A DNA stretch of 64,000 bases from Streptomyces sp. NBC_00358 (lineage in GTDB: Bacteria > Actinomycetota > Actinomycetes > Streptomycetales > Streptomycetaceae): assembly GCF_036099295.1 (NCBI RefSeq), contig NZ_CP107976.1:4464001-4528000 (forward strand), read 5' to 3'. The notes under the pieces were generated by a model. The model was given only the letters and a program-made list of their open reading frames with translations. It was not told where the DNA came from and did not search any database. Both the position numbers and the translations under genes were made by a program. Shown in pieces: positions 25,301-32,582 of the stretch. Within the stretch, counting starts at the first letter, position 1. The number at the start of each line of letters is the position of its first letter.

Positions 25301-27547
25301 TCAGCCCGCATCCCGCTTTCCATCACGCTCCGCAATCGCGGTGGTGATGTGGGAGCGGTCGATGCCGCGCCGGTTGACGACCTTGCCGTCCACCCGGCGC
25401 CCCACCTGGATCGTGGACACGCCGTGCGGCTTCAGCGCCGCGGCGAGTCCTTCGGGGTCCCATCCGTCGTAGACGTCCGGCCGCAGCTCGGCGAGCCGGG
25501 CGACGACGGTCTCGGACCACACCTTGGTCTCCTCGGCGGGGACGACGGCGAGGATGTCGGCGAGCAGGTCGTATCCCGCCGACTCACTGACCGGCGGTTC
25601 CTGTCCGAGGGCGTGTCCGGCGAGCGTGCCCGCCTTCTCGCGCAGTGCGCGGGCGCGCAGGGCTATGGTCTCGGCGAGCACCGAGTTGACGTTCACGGAG
25701 CGCACGATGCGGGCGTCCGAGCCCTCACCGACGAAGTAGCAGATGCCTTTGTCGGCCCAGGCGAACATCGTGGCCCGCACCCCGCGCTTGTACGAGGACG
25801 TGCCGAGCACCATGTCGTTCTCCAGCTGGCCCATCACCTTCAGGCACCAGCGGGCCGACGCGTTCGCGCTGATCCCGGTCGGCAGCGACTTGGCGTCCGG
25901 GCGCTGGGTGGCGAGCAGCAGCACGATCCCGGTGGCGGGGCCGCGCTTGACCAGGTCGGTGCAGATCTCCTCGAACTCCGCCCCGTACTTGGGGTGTTCG
26001 AACCACTTCTGGCACTCGTCCACCCCGATCACGATCGGGTGCAGACCGAGCGACGGTTTGTCCGCCAGCTCGGAGGTGACCTTGGACTCCGGGCAGATGT
26101 CCCGGGGAAGGGAGCGGATCACCTTCGCGCGCCGGCGCAGCTCGCCGCGGACCTCGCGCATGTCGGCCAGCGCGTACTCGAAGTCCTCCTCGTCCTCTCC
26201 GGCCCGGTGGCGGTAGGACACTGCGTCGCCGACCGGGTCGAGGTCGCCGGTGCCCTTCATGTCGTAGCTGTGCACTTCGGCGCGCGGGTCCAGTGCGGCG
26301 AGTAGCAGGAGCAGGCGCAGCAGGAAGGTCTTGCCCATGCGCGGGATCGCGCCGATGACTCCGGCGATGTACATGAGGGTGACCTCGACCCAGCGTCCGC
26401 GCTGGTCGGTGGCGAACGCAGCGGGCTTGAACAGGTCCACTGAGCCCGTCTTGGCCAGCGGCCACGCGGGCGCCACGGTCTTGGACATGTCCTGATCGCC
26501 CACCCACAACACCAGACGCCCGGTGTGCTCATCGGGCACCGCCTCGGGCCACACGCAGCCCAGCGGACGGCGCAGCCCGGAGGCGAGGCGTTCGCGGCGG
26601 TCCATCACGTCGGTGACCGTCACGCCGTACGGCAGGTCGCCCTCGGCTCGCCAGCCGGGCCCGTCGCGGGTGATCGGCGCGGTGAACGCGAACCCGTCCC
26701 GGCCCTTGCCCTGCGCCTGATTGATCGCCGGGATACCGAGCGCGCCGAGCGCCCGCAGCACGATGTCGCTGGTGAGCTTGGGTGCGTTCGGAAGTTCCAC
26801 AGCCCTGTGGACGACCGGAGCATCGGCACGGCGGCCGGCGCCCCCGAGCGCCATCACGACCGCGCCGACCGAGACGGCCTGAAGCCAGTCGGGGGCGAGG
26901 ACGTAGAGGGCGAGCGCGGAGCCGAGCCCGACGAACATGGCCAGCACCGCGACCAGGGTCCGCAGTCGGACCCGTCCGTCGCGCTGCCGCGACAGCTTCA
27001 GGTACTCCGCGGCGTCCTCACGCCGGACCGCGGCGAGCCGGACCGGCTCGCCCTCACGGTCGGCCACCCACCGCATCGCTCCCCCGACGAACCGGGCCGC
27101 GCCCGTCGGCGCCTGGAAGGCGAGACGGCCGGCGTAGACCGGGGAGCGGAGCGCGTGATAGCCGAGTGAGTGGGCGTAGTGGCGGGCCACCCATCCACTC
27201 GCGGTCTTCAGCTCCGCGAGGGACTTGAGCCAGACCGGTACGACCGACCGTCGGCGGGCGCCTTGCAGCCGACCGAGATAGCCCGGACCGGTCGCCTTCA
27301 CGGCTTGGTCGACCGTGATGCGAGCGGTCGGATCGCCCGATGCGGCGCGGAACGGGTCGAGGTCTCCCCTGCCCTGCGAGTCGGTCACATACACCGTGTC
27401 GTCGACCGACTCGGTCGGGTCGGAGTCGGGCGACTCCGACCGGGCGGATCGAGCCTTGTCGAGGTCGACCACCTCTCCCCCGGAGTCGGCGGCCAGGTCG
27501 GCTTCGAGTCGGTTGAAGAGTTCGTTCTCGTCGTCGGGGTGCTTCAC
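25301..27547 (-). CDS. tra: FtsK/SpoIIIE-type DNA translocase, conjugal transfer Tra
   Basis: 748 aa from the GTG at 27547 (VKHPDDENELFNRLE), with GGAAGGAC 6 bases upstream. An acidic N-terminal region, two membrane helices (about 197-215 and 222-238), then the motor: Walker A GAIPRMGKTFLLR (about 400) and Walker B PIVIGVDECQKW (about 505-515), followed by ATQRPDAKSLPTGI. A C-terminal winged-helix-like part (about 670-748) would read the clt repeats. It moves double-stranded element DNA between mycelia, as TraB/TraSA do. Confidence 0.92.
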   Translation of the reverse strand: MKHPDDENELFNRLEADLAADSGGEVVDLDKARSARSESPDSDPTESVDDTVYVTDSQGRGDLDPFRAASGDPTARITVDQAVKATGPGYLGRLQGARRRSVVPVWLKSLAELKTASGWVARHYAHSLGYHALRSPVYAGRLAFQAPTGAARFVGGAMRWVADREGEPVRLAAVRREDAAEYLKLSRQRDGRVRLRTLVAVLAMFVGLGSALALYVLAPDWLQAVSVGAVVMALGGAGRRADAPVVHRAVELPNAPKLTSDIVLRALGALGIPAINQAQGKGRDGFAFTAPITRDGPGWRAEGDLPYGVTVTDVMDRRERLASGLRRPLGCVWPEAVPDEHTGRLVLWVGDQDMSKTVAPAWPLAKTGSVDLFKPAAFATDQRGRWVEVTLMYIAGVIGAIPRMGKTFLLRLLLLLAALDPRAEVHSYDMKGTGDLDPVGDAVSYRHRAGEDEEDFEYALADMREVRGELRRRAKVIRSLPRDICPESKVTSELADKPSLGLHPIVIGVDECQKWFEHPKYGAEFEEICTDLVKRGPATGIVLLLATQRPDAKSLPTGISANASARWCLKVMGQLENDMVLGTSSYKRGVRATMFAWADKGICYFVGEGSDARIVRSVNVNSVLAETIALRARALREKAGTLAGHALGQEPPVSESAGYDLLADILAVVPAEETKVWSETVVARLAELRPDVYDGWDPEGLAAALKPHGVSTIQVGRRVDGKVVNRRGIDRSHITTAIAERDGKRDAG

Positions 27548-27571
27548 TGAAAGTCCTTCCAAGGGAGGAAA

Positions 27572-27618
27572 GGCGGGGTCCGGCCGTCGCTGTAGGAGGT
27601 GGGCGGACGGACCCCGCC
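27572..27618 (-). terminator. hairpin upstream of tra
   Basis: 10-bp perfect arms (GGCGGGGTCC at 27572-27581 and GGACCCCGCC at 27609-27618) between the RRQRL gene and tra. The 27-base loop includes AGGAGGT. Possible attenuator. Confidence 0.5.
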
Positions 27619-27638
27619 GGATCGTGGTGCAGGGAAGT

Positions 27639-28019
27639 TCAGGCAGCGCGCTGTTCCTCGGGGTAGGCGCACGGCACGCACACCCCGAGTGAGGCCGGGA
27701 TGACGTATCCGGCGTCCAGGGCGCAGGCCGGGCAGGTACGGCGCGCCCGCATCGCGTTGGCGAGCGCAGCGCGCTTGCCCGGCGTCATCGGACGGACCGG
27801 CTTGGCGCAGTCGACGCGGTAGAGGTAGGCGACCAGCGGACCGCGCCGGTGGCGCGGGCGCATGAGCTGCGCCGCTATCGACTGACCACCCGGACGCAGC
27901 CCGCGGGCACGCAGTTGGCGGCGTGTGGCGAGCCCGTCAGGGGCGTAGCGCCACGGGTAGGTGGGGATGCCGAACTGGGCGCCGGTCGGGTCGTAGCACT
28001 TGCCGAACGACCCAGACAT
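27639..28019 (-). CDS. RRQRL motif-containing zinc-binding protein
   Basis: 126 aa. LATRRQLRARGLRPGGQ is the family motif, and a C-terminal zinc site is made by CPACALDAGY and CVPCAYPEE (two CxxC). Widespread in Streptomyces AICEs next to tra; function unknown. Its start overlaps the stop of the GGDEF gene by one base (TGATG), so translation is coupled. Confidence 0.85.
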   Translation of the reverse strand: MSGSFGKCYDPTGAQFGIPTYPWRYAPDGLATRRQLRARGLRPGGQSIAAQLMRPRHRRGPLVAYLYRVDCAKPVRPMTPGKRAALANAMRARRTCPACALDAGYVIPASLGVCVPCAYPEEQRAA

Positions 28020-28666
28020 CAGGCCGCCATTCCGACGATCGGGGCGTCCGTGCGGGTGCCGGTTCGGCCGGCGCGGCGTCCGGCGACGGTGGCGAACAGT
28101 CGGCCCAGTCCCGCACGTCGGGTTCCGGCACGGCCCTGCTTGGCCGCGTACATGGCCTCATCCGCCCGCCTCAGCAGTCCGGACAGGTCATCGGCGGGGA
28201 AGTCCGCGGCGCGCACCCAGCCGAGCGAGACCGTGGTGCGGACGCTCCGATCCTGGCCGTCGACCGGCCGGGCGAGCACACGGTGCAGCACGGCGAGCAG
28301 GTCCCCGGGGGTGCCGTGGTCGTCGATGAGCACGGCGGCGAACTCATCGCCCCCGAGCCGTCCGGCGACCCCGGACGCACCGACGTGGTGGGCAAGACGG
28401 TCGGCGGTCGCCTTCAACAGCGCGTCCCCGACCAGGTGCCCGTAGGTGTCGTTGATGTGCTTGAACTTGTCGACGTCGGCCAGCACCACGACCGCGCGCG
28501 GGTCGCTCAGCAGTCGGCGGGCCCGGCGGGTGAATGCGTCCCGTGTCCACAGTCCGGTGAGCGGGTCGTGGCGGGCCGTGGTGAGCCGGCCGTGCAGCCA
28601 CCGGGCGTGGACCGCCCAGCCGAGGACGGGCGGCAGGGCCGGTAAGAGTGCGGCGAGGATGTTCAT
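28019..28666 (-). CDS. GGDEF-domain protein, probable diguanylate cyclase
   Basis: 215 aa from the ATG at 28666 (MNILAALLPALPPVLGWAV), chosen because it overlaps the previous stop by 4 bases. An N-terminal membrane segment is followed by a complete GGDEF domain: DPLTGLWTRDAFTRR, VLADVDKFKHINDTYGH (metal-binding D, GTP contact N) and the active signature RLGGDEFAAVL. The conserved catalytic residues suggest it makes c-di-GMP, which in Streptomyces controls BldD and so sporulation timing. No RxxD inhibitory site is evident 5 residues before GGDEF. Confidence 0.88.
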   Translation of the reverse strand: MNILAALLPALPPVLGWAVHARWLHGRLTTARHDPLTGLWTRDAFTRRARRLLSDPRAVVVLADVDKFKHINDTYGHLVGDALLKATADRLAHHVGASGVAGRLGGDEFAAVLIDDHGTPGDLLAVLHRVLARPVDGQDRSVRTTVSLGWVRAADFPADDLSGLLRRADEAMYAAKQGRAGTRRAGLGRLFATVAGRRAGRTGTRTDAPIVGMAA

Positions 28667-29520
28667 GCCGCCACCCGCTTCCATGCAGCCCGGAGGCGGA
28701 CCTCGGATGCGGAGTGGCCGGCCGCGCGGAAGCGGGTCGCCATCTCGCGGTAGGAGAGTGCGGGAACGCGGCTGGTGCGGATCTCTTCAACGACCGCGTC
28801 AAGTTCGGCGTCGGTGAGCGCGGGCCCGGATTCCAGGGCGGTCAGCGGCTCGGTCGGTCCCCAGATGGGGAGTTCCCAGCGGGGTGTGACGTCGGGCGTG
28901 ACGCGGGTCGTCACGCTGGTCAGTGCCCTGCCCGTGTCCTCGCCGGACCGGGCCGCTTCCAGCGTCGACCATGCATCGGACAGTCGTTTGGCGGTGGTGG
29001 CCTGGACGCGGGCGACGCGCGCGCCGGCCTGCGTCACGGCCGTCAGCCGGGTCTCCTCCGTCGTGGCTTCCGCCCGCAGCCGGGCACGCGCCACGGCCGC
29101 CTCGTCGCGTGCTTCCTGCTGGATACCGGTGATGGCGGTCAGCGCAGCCGGGGTGAGGGCGGTCCGCTCCCACAACCCGTGCACCAGCCACAGTGCCTTC
29201 GCCGCGAGCGGCAGCCACGCCACCGCCAGCCACGCGCCCGTGTCCGCCTCGGCGGTCAGCGCGTGGGCGATCAGGACACCGGTGGCGAGCAGACCGAACG
29301 ACCAGCCGACCCCGGTCACGGCGTCGGAATGGTCGCCCTGCGCGGCGAGGCGCCGTTCGTAGGCGAGGGTGGCCAGCCAGCCCCCGTCGATGCCCAGACC
29401 GACCACCAGCGCGACCGGCCACGGCATCGCCGAACCCAGCCACATCACGACCACGGCCAGGGTGAGAACCAGGGACACCGCCGTCACCGCGACGGCGGGT
29501 AAAGCGGTCGGGCGGGCCAT
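28663..29520 (-). CDS. DUF2637/SpdB2-like transfer-operon membrane protein
   Basis: 285 aa from the ATG at 29520. Four hydrophobic segments in the first 115 residues (VTAVSLVLTLAVVVMWLG, WPVALVVGLGIDGGWLA, FGLLATGVLIAHAL, AVAWLPLAAKALWLV), then a long Ala/Arg/Glu coiled-coil-prone region (130-205), then a C-terminal HTH-like segment (LSYREMATRFRAAGHSASEVRLR). The layout is that of the DUF2637/SpdB2 spread proteins of Streptomyces plasmids. Coupled to both neighbours. Confidence 0.75.
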   Translation of the reverse strand: MARPTALPAVAVTAVSLVLTLAVVVMWLGSAMPWPVALVVGLGIDGGWLATLAYERRLAAQGDHSDAVTGVGWSFGLLATGVLIAHALTAEADTGAWLAVAWLPLAAKALWLVHGLWERTALTPAALTAITGIQQEARDEAAVARARLRAEATTEETRLTAVTQAGARVARVQATTAKRLSDAWSTLEAARSGEDTGRALTSVTTRVTPDVTPRWELPIWGPTEPLTALESGPALTDAELDAVVEEIRTSRVPALSYREMATRFRAAGHSASEVRLRAAWKRVAA

Positions 29521-29858
29521 CACGCCACCCCCGCACCGGACAGCCGCGCGCCGTCGGGAACCTGCGTGTAGCCGGTCAGCTCGATGTCCGCACCGCCGTA
29601 CCTCGTGTGCGCGTTCAGCACGCCGGTACGGCTGTTGCACTGCACGTGGAAGTCGACCGCGTCCGGGGCGATACCGAGCGCCGCCCGCCACGCCTCGAAC
29701 GCGGCGAATCCGTCGTCGTGCAGTGACAGGGCCACCTGATCCGGATAAATGGCGGTCACGTGAACCACCGGGGCCGGCAGGTCGGGGAAGTCGACCGCCA
29801 GCAGCCGCAGCGCCCGCAGCGGCGCCGCCAGGGCGTCCAGCGTGAGGATCGTGCTCAT
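29520..29858 (-). CDS. AICE hypothetical protein, 112 aa
   Basis: Begins MSTILTLDALAAPLRALRLL. Soluble; alternating strands with YPDQVALSLHDDGFAAFEAW and a C-terminal THTRYGG-like turn (AHTRYGGADIELTGY). I do not recognise a family. The stop overlaps the DUF2637-like start by one base and its own start overlaps the DUF6284-like stop by 4, so it belongs to the same coupled operon. Confidence 0.75.
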   Translation of the reverse strand: MSTILTLDALAAPLRALRLLAVDFPDLPAPVVHVTAIYPDQVALSLHDDGFAAFEAWRAALGIAPDAVDFHVQCNSRTGVLNAHTRYGGADIELTGYTQVPDGARLSGAGVA

Positions 29859-30121
29859 GCCGCACCCCCCGCCAGGGACGTGCCAGCCGTGCGGTTGGTC
29901 AGCTTGGCCCGCTCCGCGAGCACCCGAGCCAGCGCCCGGCGCACCCGGCGGACGTCGACGTCGTTCAGGGCGTGGTCCATGGCCGTGATCTGCGCGTCGA
30001 CCAGGTCGACGTCCGCCAGGATCAGCGGCATCTCGGCTTCGATCGCGGACAGCTCCGCGTCCGTCGGTTCCATCCAGTCGGCGAACGCCGTGACGGCGTC
30101 CTGAACAGTAATCTCGTTCAT
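29855..30121 (-). CDS. DUF6284-like small protein, 88 aa
   Basis: Starts ATG at 30121 with AAGGGAG upstream. Acidic helical N-terminal half (MEPTDAELSAIEAEMPLI) and a basic second half (RRVRRALARVLAERAKLTN). It fits the DUF6284 family that recurs in AICE operons; naming is from memory. Function unknown. Confidence 0.75.
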   Translation of the reverse strand: MNEITVQDAVTAFADWMEPTDAELSAIEAEMPLILADVDLVDAQITAMDHALNDVDVRRVRRALARVLAERAKLTNRTAGTSLAGGAA

Positions 30122-30159
30122 TGGGTCGTGGTCTCCCTTGCAGGTGGTACGGCCCGAAA

Positions 30160-30189
30160 GCGGCTCCGGTGTTCCAGCACCGGAGCCGC
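30160..30189 (-). terminator. hairpin between 53-aa and 88-aa genes
   Basis: Perfect 12-bp stem (GCGGCTCCGGTG with CACCGGAGCCGC) and a 6-base loop; 22 bases past the stop of the 53-aa gene. Confidence 0.75.
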
Positions 30190-30211
30190 GCGCCGTTTCG
30201 TGGGGTGGGTG

Positions 30212-30373
30212 TCAGTTGCTCTTGCGGTCGCCGGTGTGGCCATAGGTGGCCTTCAGCTCCGCCGCGACGTCCTTGCACTTGCCGGCCACGATGCGGGCGT
30301 AGACCTGCTGGCCCTTCTGGACGTTCTCCGGGGTGGTCAGGTCGGACGACTGCTGCGACTTCTTGTCGGACAT
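30212..30373 (-). CDS. small acidic/basic protein, 53 aa, first gene of transfer operon
   Basis: ATG at 30373 with AGGAG 6 bases upstream, TGA at 30212. The protein starts MSDKKSQQSSDLTTPENVQK and ends ATYGHTGDRKSN. Charged, no membrane segment, one Cys. Third-position G/C bias supports coding. It is the promoter-proximal gene of the leftward operon. No family recognised. Confidence 0.7.
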   Translation of the reverse strand: MSDKKSQQSSDLTTPENVQKGQQVYARIVAGKCKDVAAELKATYGHTGDRKSN

Positions 30374-30736
30374 GCGGACTCCTGACGTGTCGCGGATAGG
30401 TCACCGCATCGGAAGGTGATGACGACGTGAGGTGAAGTGATGCTCTGTCTCCTTCGGGAACACGGGCTCCCGTTGCAGGCGTATGGAGACGTGACCTTTC
30501 GGTCTAAGCCCTCCGGGATGCCAAGGGCCCCGGGTCCCTCGCCCCCGCTAGACGGAGGCTCATGGCCCCAAGAGGGGCCCTTTCTTGCAGGTCAAGCACC
30601 TAAAAAGCAGCCGCCGAACCCGTTACGGATTCACCGGGCTAATACGTAACAGCATGTACTAGCACGTACCATGACGCAAGAGGGCTGCGTAGATTCGTGC
30701 TAGGTCGTGCTAGGGGTGGGTACGCTCGATGCCGTG
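30374..30736. promoter_or_regulatory. divergent control region between transfer operon and GntR gene, with CGTGCTAG repeats
   Basis: 363 bases without a supported gene. CGTGCTAG occurs at 30696-30703 and 30706-30713 (10-bp spacing, one helical turn) and inverted as CTAGCACG at 30659-30666. They lie just before the GntR start and probably are its operator. GGCCCC-AAGA-GGGGCC near 30553 is a short hairpin. The promoter of the leftward operon should be in 30380-30660. Confidence 0.6.
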
Positions 30737-31114
30737 ATGAGCGCTGAAATCTCGAAAGACGACCCCAGACCGGAGTCCGAGCAGGCGGCCGACATCCTGC
30801 GGCAAGAGATCCTGCGCGGTGACATCAAGCCGGGAGCCCATGTGGGCTCCGTACGAGACCTGGCCACGCGCTTCAAAATCTCGGGGATGACGGTGCAGCG
30901 AGCCCTTGCGATCCTCCGCGAGGATGGGCTCATCCTGACCACGTCCCGCGGCAGCTACGCCCGCGATCCGCAGCAAACCACCGAAGCAGGCGAAGCCAAC
31001 GCGGTCGCCCTCCCCGAAGTTCTGCGCCAGCTCGAACATCTCACCTCCCAAGTCTCGGAACTTCGCGGCAGGCTCGAAGCGCTCGAAAGTCGCTCCGCGC
31101 CGGGTGGTGCGTGA
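30737..31114 (+). CDS. GntR-family regulator, KorSA-like
   Basis: 125 aa from the ATG at 30737 (a GTG directly before it at 30734 is an alternative). GntR winged helix: SEQAADILRQEILRGDIKPG, SVRDLATRFKISGMTVQRAL and REDGLILTTSRGSYAR. There is no effector-binding domain, only a C-terminal coiled coil (VLRQLEHLTSQVSELRGRLE) for dimerisation. The pSAM2 transfer repressor KorSA is also GntR type; by position this should hold the leftward rep/tra operon off. Confidence 0.85.
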   Translation: MSAEISKDDPRPESEQAADILRQEILRGDIKPGAHVGSVRDLATRFKISGMTVQRALAILREDGLILTTSRGSYARDPQQTTEAGEANAVALPEVLRQLEHLTSQVSELRGRLEALESRSAPGGA

Positions 31115-31189
31115 TCTGCAACCAGCATGCGGGGAACGGGAGTTGAGAGGTAAGTGACAGCCAGGGGACGGCAGAGGAGGGGAGGGGAC

Positions 31190-31276
31190 ATGTCCGGTGA
31201 CACCCGCCTGTCACCTTCCCTGTCCCCCCGGCTCACGCGCGAGACTCAGATCAGGCACTCGGAGGAGGGCGCATGA
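31190..31276 (+). CDS. 28-aa leader ORF coupled to the XRE regulator
   Basis: ATG at 31190 has a very strong purine-rich ribosome site (AGGAGGGGAGGGGAC). It encodes MSGDTRLSPSLSPRLTRETQ... and its TGA overlaps the next ATG (ATGA at 31273-31276). A 7-6-7 inverted repeat (GGTGACA at 31196 and TGTCACC at 31209) lies within it, possibly an operator. It may be a leader peptide or simply a means of coupling. Confidence 0.45.
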   Translation: MSGDTRLSPSLSPRLTRETQIRHSEEGA

Positions 31277-32520
31277 CCGACGACAGGCCCGCATGGGCGC
31301 GGCGTATCGCGGCTGAGCGGATGGCGCGCGACTGGTCGCAACGTGACGCAGTCAGGGCCCTCCGAGCGCACGCTCCCACGGAGCTGCCCGCGGACGAGAG
31401 CATGATTCGCCAGTGGAAGCGTTGGGAGTCCGGCCAGGCACCGAACGACTTCTACCAACCGATCATCGCGGCCACGTTCGGCACCGTGACGCACGCGCTC
31501 TTCCCGGCGCCCACGCGGCGCGACGGAGACCGGGAAATCTTGGCGGCGAGCGGCATGGAGACGCTGGAGATCGTGAGCCGTCTCAACCGGTCGGACGTCG
31601 ATGGCGCCACGCTTGATGCCCTGCGGATCACGACCGATCGACTGTGCTCGGAATACCCGTACATGCCGAGCGGGCAGCTCATCATCGAGGGGCGCCAGTG
31701 GCTGCGCCGTGTCGTCGAACTCCACGCAAAGAGCCTCACGCTTGCCCAGCACCGCGAGGTACTCGCGCTGTCCGGCTGGCTCGCTCTCCTGGTCGGCTGC
31801 GTCGAGTACGACATGGGAGACCGTCACGCTGCCGAGTCGACGCGGCGGGCGGCCCTCTCGCTCGCGACCGAAGCCGACCATCCAGAGATTGCCGGATGGG
31901 CGCACGAGATGCGGGCATGGTTCGCGCTCACGACCGGCGACTACCGCGGGGTCATCGCGGCAGCACAAGCCGGAGCCGAGACGGCAGCACACCACGGCGT
32001 CGCCGTGCAGCTTGCCGGCCAAGAAGCCAAGGCGTGGGCGCGACTCGGGGATCGCCGGCAGGTTGAAGTGGCTCTCGACAAGGGACGCCGGCTGCTGGAA
32101 GGGATGCCGTATCCCGAGAACCTGGACAACCATTTTGTTGTCGACCCCGCGAAGTTCGACTTCTACGCGATGGACTGCTACCGGCTCGTTGGGGAAGACC
32201 GACTTGCGCGAACGCTCGCTGAAGAGGTCCTGCGTGCAGGAACAGACTTTGACGGCACGGAGCGGTCACCTATGCGGAATGCCGAAGCGCGGGTGACTCT
32301 GGGGGTCACCGCGGCGCGAGAGGGCGACCTCGAACAAGCCCTCATCCACGGCGAGCGCGCTCTACACGGCGAGCGTCAATCCGTCCCGTCCCTGATCATG
32401 ACTAGTCGAGAACTCGCGGCCGTCATGAGGCAGCGCTACAACACCGAACCGGCCGCACAGGGCTACCTGAACCACCTGCAAGAGCTGGGAAGGGAAAAGC
32501 CTGGGTTTCTGCTTTCGTAA
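31273..32520 (+). CDS. XRE-family regulator with TPR-like C-domain
   Basis: 415 aa. N-terminal HTH (WARRIAAERMARDWSQRDAVRALRAH...SMIRQWKRWESG), then about 300 residues of helical TPR-like repeats (LALSGWLALLVGCVEYDMGDR, AHEMRAWFALTTGDYRGVI, VTLGVTAAREGDLEQALIHG). This architecture resembles peptide-sensing or phage-type regulators common in AICEs and is a candidate activator (a role like Pra of pSAM2). GGAGGAGGGC is upstream. Convergent with the NurA gene. Confidence 0.83.
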   Translation: MTDDRPAWARRIAAERMARDWSQRDAVRALRAHAPTELPADESMIRQWKRWESGQAPNDFYQPIIAATFGTVTHALFPAPTRRDGDREILAASGMETLEIVSRLNRSDVDGATLDALRITTDRLCSEYPYMPSGQLIIEGRQWLRRVVELHAKSLTLAQHREVLALSGWLALLVGCVEYDMGDRHAAESTRRAALSLATEADHPEIAGWAHEMRAWFALTTGDYRGVIAAAQAGAETAAHHGVAVQLAGQEAKAWARLGDRRQVEVALDKGRRLLEGMPYPENLDNHFVVDPAKFDFYAMDCYRLVGEDRLARTLAEEVLRAGTDFDGTERSPMRNAEARVTLGVTAAREGDLEQALIHGERALHGERQSVPSLIMTSRELAAVMRQRYNTEPAAQGYLNHLQELGREKPGFLLS

Positions 32521-32582
32521 CCGACTCTGGCAGACTCAGGCGCCACTTTTCTAGCATCCTGCGACGTTCACAATGGAACTGG

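Noticed and set aside
26525..27169. Long frames opposite tra
   Set aside because: Arg/Pro/Gly-rich translations typical of antisense in high-GC DNA; no ribosome sites.
30437..30649. 70-codon frame in the divergent control region
   Set aside because: Codon bias and composition do not look coding, and it overlaps hairpin and promoter sequence.
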